64,000 nucleotides of DNA from Metarhizobium sp964253915 (GTDB taxonomy: Bacteria > Pseudomonadota > Alphaproteobacteria > Rhizobiales > Rhizobiaceae). Each line of letters opens with the position of its first letter. Within the stretch, counting starts at the first letter, position 1. Both the position numbers and the translations under genes were made by a program. Positions 59,286-64,000 of this stretch are shown here, one piece after another. The notes beneath the pieces are model-generated. The model was given only the letters and a program-made list of their open reading frames with translations, did not search any database and had not been told where the DNA came from. The DNA lies in assembly GCF_964253915.1 (NCBI RefSeq), contig NZ_CAXUSG020000015.1, positions 35,908 to 99,907 on the forward strand, given 5' to 3'.

Positions 59286-61016
59286 TTATCGTCCATAGCC
59301 GAAGCGACCATTATTGAGGTCGCTCTCCACCTTTTCCTCGATCCGCTGCTGATCACGAACATTGGTGCAAGCGCGGGCGAGAATGAAATCGAGGCCACAG
59401 AATGCCATCGCTGGATGCTGACGGATGATCTCGTTCGCAACAGCCACTTGCCTAAGGACCGGACCAGCAGCCTCCTTACTTTTGGCAATACTCCGAACGA
59501 GAGCCGCATGCTGCTCTTTGTCGTGAACCTCCTGGTGAACGAGCTTTGATTTCACCGCATCCAAATTTGAACAGGAATGCTCCAATTCATCAGACGCTTG
59601 CTGAACTGCTGATGCTATGTGCCGTTGCTGGCGTTCCAGAATAAACCCTATCCCTAGTAAGTAGTGCCACCACCTAGGCCGCCTGACTTTGTCTAACCGC
59701 CGCTCGGCATCGAAGAGCTTGTGCCATTTTTGAGCGACTGTTGCCTCTAGGTCCGCGACTTCGGCCAGAAGGCGAGCCGTCTTTTCGGATTGTTCGAAAA
59801 CAGGCACTTTCCGGTTGAAGTCAAATCTAGCATGCTCCTCCATCTCCCAAAGGGCCGCGATGATGCGTTCCTCTGCGGACATGGCGAGCATGTTGGCCTT
59901 ACCGAGAAGCAAGGAAAGCTGATCCGAGTACCTGGCGATGCCAGTGAACAAGCCTATGGAGTTGCCGCCGATGGCGTGGCGCAATCCAATTTCTGATTCA
60001 GACGCTCTATTTGGCCCGATACGTTTTCTAGCGCTTCCAGTATTTTGACCTGTATCCGAATGAGGGTCTCGGGGCCGGTTACGAGTTGGTCGCTTTGCGG
60101 CTGCAGCAGGCGGCGAATAGCTCGCGCTTCGGCTAGAATCGCTTGTTCGATTGTCTCTTTTGTCGTTGGCTGGCTCATCGCTAGCTCCCCTCATTATTTT
60201 GTCGATTTCTATTTTTCTGGTCCCCGACAGGCGCACCAAGGAACCGATGCACTCCCCATGCTCGTCAGTCACAATCCAAGTGTCGCACTTGTCCCCAGCC
60301 GCTACCAGCAGGGACGAAGCGGCCAAGGAGGCTTCCAGCTCCGCTCTTGTGGTCGCGGTCGCCATGGCCTGTTTCACGGCCTGTCTGACAGCGGGGACAT
60401 CGGCTCCCGCTCGCTTCTTGGCCTGATGTTGGGCATGGGTGAAAGCTTCTCTTGATGGGGGCTCTGCTCTTCCAAGTTCACGTTCGATAACCTTGGCGAC
60501 TTCGGAAGCGCCACGCTTACGCAATCCAGCGATCACGGATTTAGTATGCGCCCCCTGCACGAAACGTTGCCCAAATTTGAACTCCGACCAACGCGCAACA
60601 AGCTCGTGGATGATGCGATCAAATGAACACCGCAGCACCTTACCGGAACAGGGGTCAATCTCGCCTACAAGTACATGCCAGTGAGTGAAATGGGCGTCTG
60701 GGGTGGCACGCGGTTTCTGGTGTTCGATGATCACCGCTCGCTCAGGGTCGAAGTCAAATTCTCCGGCAATCATCCTCAGGACCTCGTGCATCTGCGCCCG
60801 TGAGGTCGCCTCATGCGGGGCGATTATCCAATGACGGATGGAGTAGGTGCTGCGCTTCGTCAGAGCGTCGTGATGCATGTCGGCTACGTCCGTCGCCGTG
60901 CCGCGCACATATTCAACAACATGGTTGTCATCCCCGTTCTGGAGATGACTGAGCAGCCTGTTAACGCTCGATTTTGTCCGAAAGCGGATAGCTTTGATGA
61001 TCATAGCGCAGATCAT
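59286..61016 (-). CDS. Relaxase (MobA/VirD2-like, MOBP-type)
   Basis: The 576-residue protein has the histidine triad H109-x2-H112-x-H114 (HFTHWHVLV) of relaxases, and an upstream Tyr-containing region (VEYVRGTATD) that may hold the nicking tyrosine. The middle (about 290-340) is low complexity with many Ser, Arg and Pro. The C-terminal part is helical and has a hydrophobic stretch (WWHYLLGIGFILE). It nicks oriT and leads strand transfer. The start overlaps the mobC stop by ATGA. A second ORF is overprinted on the linker. Confidence 0.88.
   Translation of the reverse strand: MICAMIIKAIRFRTKSSVNRLLSHLQNGDDNHVVEYVRGTATDVADMHHDALTKRSTYSIRHWIIAPHEATSRAQMHEVLRMIAGEFDFDPERAVIIEHQKPRATPDAHFTHWHVLVGEIDPCSGKVLRCSFDRIIHELVARWSEFKFGQRFVQGAHTKSVIAGLRKRGASEVAKVIERELGRAEPPSREAFTHAQHQAKKRAGADVPAVRQAVKQAMATATTRAELEASLAASSLLVAAGDKCDTWIVTDEHGECIGSLVRLSGTRKIEIDKIMRGASDEPANDKRDNRTSDSSRSASYSPPAAAAKRPTRNRPRDPHSDTGQNTGSARKRIGPNRASESEIGLRHAIGGNSIGLFTGIARYSDQLSLLLGKANMLAMSAEERIIAALWEMEEHARFDFNRKVPVFEQSEKTARLLAEVADLEATVAQKWHKLFDAERRLDKVRRPRWWHYLLGIGFILERQQRHIASAVQQASDELEHSCSNLDAVKSKLVHQEVHDKEQHAALVRSIAKSKEAAGPVLRQVAVANEIIRQHPAMAFCGLDFILARACTNVRDQQRIEEKVESDLNNGRFGYGR
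59954..60178 (-). CDS. Overprinted ORF inside the relaxase gene (MobB-like?)
   Basis: A 74-codon frame, shifted by one relative to the relaxase, starts at ATG 60178 after GAGGGGAG with a 6-nt spacer. The predicted peptide is acidic and helical (EQAILAEARAIRRLLQPQ; IRIQVKILEALENVSGQIERLNQKLD) and looks like a coiled coil. The relaxase frame at this place is a low-complexity linker, as expected where two frames share DNA. In the RSF1010/R1162 plasmids mobB lies inside mobA in the same way. Sequence similarity to MobB is not claimed. Confidence 0.6.
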   Translation of the reverse strand: MSQPTTKETIEQAILAEARAIRRLLQPQSDQLVTGPETLIRIQVKILEALENVSGQIERLNQKLDCATPSAATP

Positions 61017-61300
61017 GCCAAAACCCTGTTTGCGTCCTTACGCACTTGCGTCGCGATATCTTTCAGCGCCGCGACGTCGATTGGTTTGGCCGCGAAGGCT
61101 TGCAGCATCCGATTTGTGGACCGACGAAGTTTGGCGATTGCCTCGCGGCGCTGATGCCCAGCGACGCGGCCTCGTGTCGTTTCATCTATCGCGGCACGGA
61201 CAATCTCGGAGACGGATTTCCCGGCTGCGTCCGCAAACAGCTCCAGCCGCACCTTGTCGGCATCGGACATCCGAATTTTCACGGTTGCGCTCTTGGTCAT
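61013..61300 (-). CDS. mobC: Mobilization protein MobC-like
   Basis: The 95-residue protein has a ribbon-helix-helix N-terminus (KSATVKIRMSDADKVRLELFADAAGKSVSEIVRAAIDE) and a helical C-terminus (LRRSTNRMLQAFAA). This is the layout of MobC relaxosome accessory proteins, which help melt oriT. It overlaps the relaxase start by ATGA and faces the candidate oriT. The start at 61300 is chosen for the family-like N-terminus. Confidence 0.85.
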   Translation of the reverse strand: MTKSATVKIRMSDADKVRLELFADAAGKSVSEIVRAAIDETTRGRVAGHQRREAIAKLRRSTNRMLQAFAAKPIDVAALKDIATQVRKDANRVLA

Positions 61301-61663
61301 ATCGACCTCTCTGGGGGTCCACGGGGGCAAAGCCCCCTGGCCTGGTGCGTCCACAGACGCATGGCTGGCAGCCGAAGGCCCCTCGAAGTTTTGTGCCTAC
61401 GATAAGGTTTGACCGGAAAGATGTCGGCGGCAAGCACCAACGAGAAAAATTTTTAGCGACGGACTTGGGCCCATCCATACGCAGTCGGTGGCAGCACTAC
61501 CCAATTGCAACCGTACTGATAAACGACCATATTGCCGGGAACGGCTGTCCCAGGGCGAGAAGTGGATGGCGCGGAAAAATTGTATCGATCTCGCTGGGCC
61601 CATTTAGAGGCAATTAACACCTAATAGGGCAAACAAAGCACTACCCTAAATTGTGAGAACCCC
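61301..61663. other. Candidate oriT and divergent promoter region
   Basis: The 363-bp gap between mobC and the DGxQR-like gene has two stem-loops close to mobC: GGGGGC-AAA-GCCCCC (61323-61337) and TGCGTC-CACA-GACGCA (61346-61361). Such hairpins next to mobC are typical of oriT. A nick site cannot be read with confidence. Two copies of the palindromic TGGGCCCAT lie at 61466-61474 and 61595-61603. No gene is supported here. Confidence 0.5.
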
Positions 61664-62701
61664 ATGGAACTTTTTGATGTTAAGCGTGACGATGTAATCA
61701 AAAGCGCTGTTGTAAGTGGACGCACAACTTACGCGGACGCCCTTCAGCGCTTTTTCCCTTTGATTGATCGTTTCGAAGAACAGCGAAAAATACAGCGCCC
61801 AAAATTTTACGACAGACTTAAGAAGGACATAGTAGGCGGCTGCATTATGCCGCCAATTACACTTGCGTTTGTCAACGTTGAAATGTCTGCGGAGACCAAT
61901 ATACATACAATATCCGACTTCATTCAGAACGAGATTGGCCAAGGTTATGTTCTGGATGGTATGCAGCGCCTTAATACATTGGACGCAGCAAGCAAAGAGG
62001 AGGGCTTTGATCCAACCCGACCAATCTTCCTGAACGTCATTATTGCGGAGAAGTACGACCTTCTTCTCTACCGTATGATTACCCTCAACAACGGGCAAAA
62101 GCCGATGACGGTCAGGCATCAGGTAGAAATGTTGACCGGGAATCTAATCACGAAAATGATCGGTGACGGGGCACTTAGCAACATCGTCATCCTCAAAGAA
62201 AAAGAAACCGAACAGAACTCACCGAAGGGAAGCTTTCGGATGGGGGATGTCGCCTCGGCTTACCTAGCATTCCTCACGGGAGGCCCAAACAACCAGAACT
62301 CTAGATTCATTGAAGAGAAACTGGATGAAATTCTTGTTGGCAAGGTGATGGAGTCTGGCCTCACATCGGAGCAGACGAGTTTCACGGACGTCCTTGTCCA
62401 AGTCGACAGAGTATCTGTCGAACCTGATGCAAAAGATTGGCTAAGAAATGAAAATAACCTGATCGGCTTCACATTAGGCGCAAAGAAATCAATTGCTGAA
62501 CTATCAGAGCTAACACCACAGCACTTTAAGAACTGTATTTTAGCATTCGAGGCTGCATTCCAGGCGATTAACCCCTCAAAGGTCAATGTAGGTAAGTATC
62601 GTCGTGAACTTTCCCTGCACTTCATCGCAAACCTGGGCGAACTGAAGGATGCACCTGAAGACCACCTCACCGAAGTTTTCTTCGAACTGACGGCAAACTG
62701 A
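61664..62701 (+). CDS. DGxQR (ParB/DUF262-like) protein of a two-gene cassette
   Basis: The 345-residue protein has the motif GYVLDGMQRLNTL (DGMQR at 98-102), the hallmark of the DGQQR/ParB-like fold in DUF262, DndB and related proteins. LNNGQKPMTVRHQ (141-153) follows, a typical second motif. The C-terminal half is helical. In DUF262 proteins such a domain binds nucleotides or cuts DNA. The next gene starts on the last base of its stop codon, so the two proteins are produced together. It may sense or control the HEPN-like partner. Base composition differs from the rest of the chromosome. Confidence 0.72.
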   Translation: MELFDVKRDDVIKSAVVSGRTTYADALQRFFPLIDRFEEQRKIQRPKFYDRLKKDIVGGCIMPPITLAFVNVEMSAETNIHTISDFIQNEIGQGYVLDGMQRLNTLDAASKEEGFDPTRPIFLNVIIAEKYDLLLYRMITLNNGQKPMTVRHQVEMLTGNLITKMIGDGALSNIVILKEKETEQNSPKGSFRMGDVASAYLAFLTGGPNNQNSRFIEEKLDEILVGKVMESGLTSEQTSFTDVLVQVDRVSVEPDAKDWLRNENNLIGFTLGAKKSIAELSELTPQHFKNCILAFEAAFQAINPSKVNVGKYRRELSLHFIANLGELKDAPEDHLTEVFFELTAN

Positions 62702-63606
62702 TGATTCTCTCAAAGATCAAAATTACTGAAAAGTTTGACCCTCAGGATATCTCCTGTAGTCCTTCAATTCTAATTGAAAATGACCCCCCGGAAATCATAA
62801 AGATCATAAGAATATTGTCCGGTACCGCTCACCTCAGGAATGATGCGACAGATGAAATAATTTACGGCGGTGATCGAAATTTCATCAACCCAGGAGATGA
62901 CATATCTTCTGCCGATATGGACAGAGTTTTAGAATATATATTTGAAGTGAAGCCTGAAGAGGCAGAGATTAGCTCCATATTTAGAAAGGCGAGCATATTA
63001 AACAGAGGATTCTATAGAGATATACTTTCAGAATTATTGTACCTCATGAAGTCCCTGAACAAGGAAAACTATACGGAAACATTTCTCTACACATATCGGA
63101 TACTTGAGAGAATATCTGCGGCCTGCCCTCTAATTTATGTGTCCGGGGAACGAGATTTTCGGAGTGCCTATAGCTTTTTATCGAGCATCTACGATGACAA
63201 AAAGTCCCCCAGTGAGTTGGTTATGCTGAAGAAATTCTTACAGCACTATGCCAGTCAGAACGACAATTTCTCTCAAGCCACTCTGGATTTCGAACTTAGT
63301 GGACTGGAAAACGAATTTGCTACGGACCTAGTGTCTGAATTCAGGACGATAATACTTCCTGAAGTCTCCACGATGGTTATTGATGAGGCTAATGGAAAGA
63401 TCACTATTCCCTTCAAAGATGTTGGGCATTTTGTGGCAACCGTTAGAAACAGAACCTTTCATAACCAGGGCCTACAAGCGAATATAAACCTACCTCGGAT
63501 TGGCGGGTCTGAGCCGTTGTTCGCCCTGCTGGTGCCAGTTCTTCTATACTGGTTCTCATATGTTTTCGTCGATTTCGCGAAATGGCAGCTCTCCAAAGCG
63601 TCTTGA
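62701..63606 (+). CDS. HEPN-like protein of the two-gene cassette
   Basis: The 301-residue protein is AT-rich, mostly helical and ends in a hydrophobic stretch. Residues 249-254 read RNRTFH, an R-N-x3-H motif of HEPN ribonucleases, inside HFVATVRNRTFHNQ. A large helical N-terminal part precedes it. It starts at the TGATG overlap with the DGxQR gene. HEPN proteins commonly cut RNA in toxin-antitoxin and abortive infection systems, so this is the likely effector. This is a hypothesis from motif and context. A weak C-terminal hydrophobic segment (LLVPVLLYWFSYVFVDF) may be a membrane or core helix. Confidence 0.68.
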   Translation: MILSKIKITEKFDPQDISCSPSILIENDPPEIIKIIRILSGTAHLRNDATDEIIYGGDRNFINPGDDISSADMDRVLEYIFEVKPEEAEISSIFRKASILNRGFYRDILSELLYLMKSLNKENYTETFLYTYRILERISAACPLIYVSGERDFRSAYSFLSSIYDDKKSPSELVMLKKFLQHYASQNDNFSQATLDFELSGLENEFATDLVSEFRTIILPEVSTMVIDEANGKITIPFKDVGHFVATVRNRTFHNQGLQANINLPRIGGSEPLFALLVPVLLYWFSYVFVDFAKWQLSKAS

Positions 63607-63724
63607 GGTTGCAGCCCCTTCGAGCCTTTGCGCGAGATGACTGTGCGACATCGGATGTCAATATACCTAACCGGAACTGTTGCTAGCCGTCGGACCCGGG
63701 GCTTGCATACCAGGTATAGAGAAA

Positions 63725-63838
63725 TAAGCGACTGCGATACGTTTATGGATCATTGAATTAGTTACGGCATAAGTGACTGCTTGCCGCCCACAAACTCCTC
63801 GCCCACACTTTGTCATATAAACGACCGTTTAAGTGACA
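63725..63838. promoter_or_regulatory. Candidate res site of the serine recombinase
   Basis: The sequence just before the resolvase gene has a 28-bp imperfect palindrome at 63811-63838 (TGTCATATAAACGA / CCGTTTAAGTGACA; 11 of 14 positions pair). AAGYGAC occurs three times, at 63725, 63771 and 63831. Such a set of inverted sites next to tnpR is typical of resolution sites of Tn3-type elements. Confidence 0.55.
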
Positions 63839-63849
63839 AGGACTTCAGC

Positions 63850-64000
63850 ATGGGCGAACTATTGGGATATATGAGGGTTTCGAAAGCGGACGGCAGCCAG
63901 ACGCTGGACCTTCAAAGAGATGCATTGATTGAAGCCGGAGTGAGCCCAGCTATGATTTATCAGGACTTGGCATCCGGGAAAAAAGATGATCGTGTCGGTC
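63850..64000 (+). CDS. Serine recombinase (Tn3-type resolvase), 5' part only
   Basis: Fifty codons are visible before the window ends. The protein starts GELLGYMRVSKADGSQTLDL with the catalytic serine at position 11, followed by QRDALIEAGVSPAMIYQDLASGKKDDR. This is the N-terminal catalytic domain of Tn3-family resolvases. It would resolve cointegrates or invert DNA at the adjacent res-like site. The gene continues beyond the window. Confidence 0.88.
   Translation, partial: MGELLGYMRVSKADGSQTLDLQRDALIEAGVSPAMIYQDLASGKKDDRVG

Larger units (their letters stand above)
57690..64000. mobile_element. Putative mobilizable island (right end beyond window)
   Basis: From here on, codon use and base composition change (62941-63000, for example, has only 24 G/C of 60). 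The genes are a relaxase, MobC, a serine resolvase start and two HEPN-type candidates. No type IV secretion genes are visible, so it would be mobilizable rather than self-transmissible. The left end is not defined: I found no clear terminal repeat at 57680-57790. The right part is not in the window. Confidence 0.65.

Noticed and set aside
61466..61603. Two TGGGCCCAT copies as operators of the DGxQR gene
   Set aside because: An 8-bp palindrome occurring twice within 140 bp is weak evidence and has no link to a regulator.

Overview
The window looks like a chromosomal segment of an alphaproteobacterium of the family Rhizobiaceae (Rhizobium, Agrobacterium, Ensifer or Shinella type; the genus cannot be fixed from the sequence alone). 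The reasons are high G+C coding sequence, a choline-sulfate operon in the order betI-betC-betB-betA described from Sinorhizobium, an R. etli-type asparaginase, a twin-arginine right-handed beta-helix protein of a type seen mainly in rhizobia, and many copies of a palindromic intergenic repeat typical of rhizobial chromosomes.

Layout. 1-13 kb holds housekeeping and accessory metabolism: a phosphoesterase, Fe/Mn superoxide dismutase, a branched-chain aminotransferase, an alcohol dehydrogenase / HAD dehalogenase / trans-aconitate methyltransferase run, a HerA-like ATPase, an ABC-F protein and an L,D-transpeptidase. 13-23 kb holds a LysR regulator, a GST, a beta-helix Tat protein, a PAS-GAF-GGDEF-EAL protein, a DNA-ligase/exonuclease repair pair and a second L,D-transpeptidase. 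23-28 kb holds the ohrR/ohr peroxide pair with a palindromic operator, then a class I DAHP synthase preceded by a Tyr/Phe-rich leader peptide and a complete attenuator, then a MarR/DUF899 pair. 28-40 kb holds a TPR-GT41 protein, asparaginase, a Cys-rich regulator divergent from an MFS transporter, a PAS-GGDEF cyclase and an EAL-CBS-GGDEF protein.

40-47 kb is a choline/choline-sulfate catabolic unit. A candidate BetI operator stands before an alkaline-phosphatase-superfamily hydrolase, followed by betI, betC, betB and betA. Together they would turn choline sulfate (and possibly a choline phosphodiester) into glycine betaine. 47-50 kb encodes a 1067-residue secreted RTX/VCBS protein. 51-54 kb is the cysH-cysD-cysN sulfate assimilation operon, ending in a strong terminator. 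A LacI-type regulator, a tRNA-Pro(CGG) and two rhizobial hypothetical genes follow.

From about 57.7 kb to the end the sequence becomes AT-richer and changes content: a zinc-ribbon protein with an HEPN-like RHxxxH motif, a relaxase with a second ORF overprinted inside it, MobC, a candidate oriT, a two-gene cassette (DGxQR/ParB-DUF262-like protein plus an HEPN-like protein with an RNxxxH motif), a res-like site and the start of a serine resolvase. I read this as a mobilizable element. The two-gene cassette is the best candidate here for an undescribed defence or toxin-antitoxin system. The other strong discovery is the aromatic amino acid attenuator before the DAHP synthase gene.
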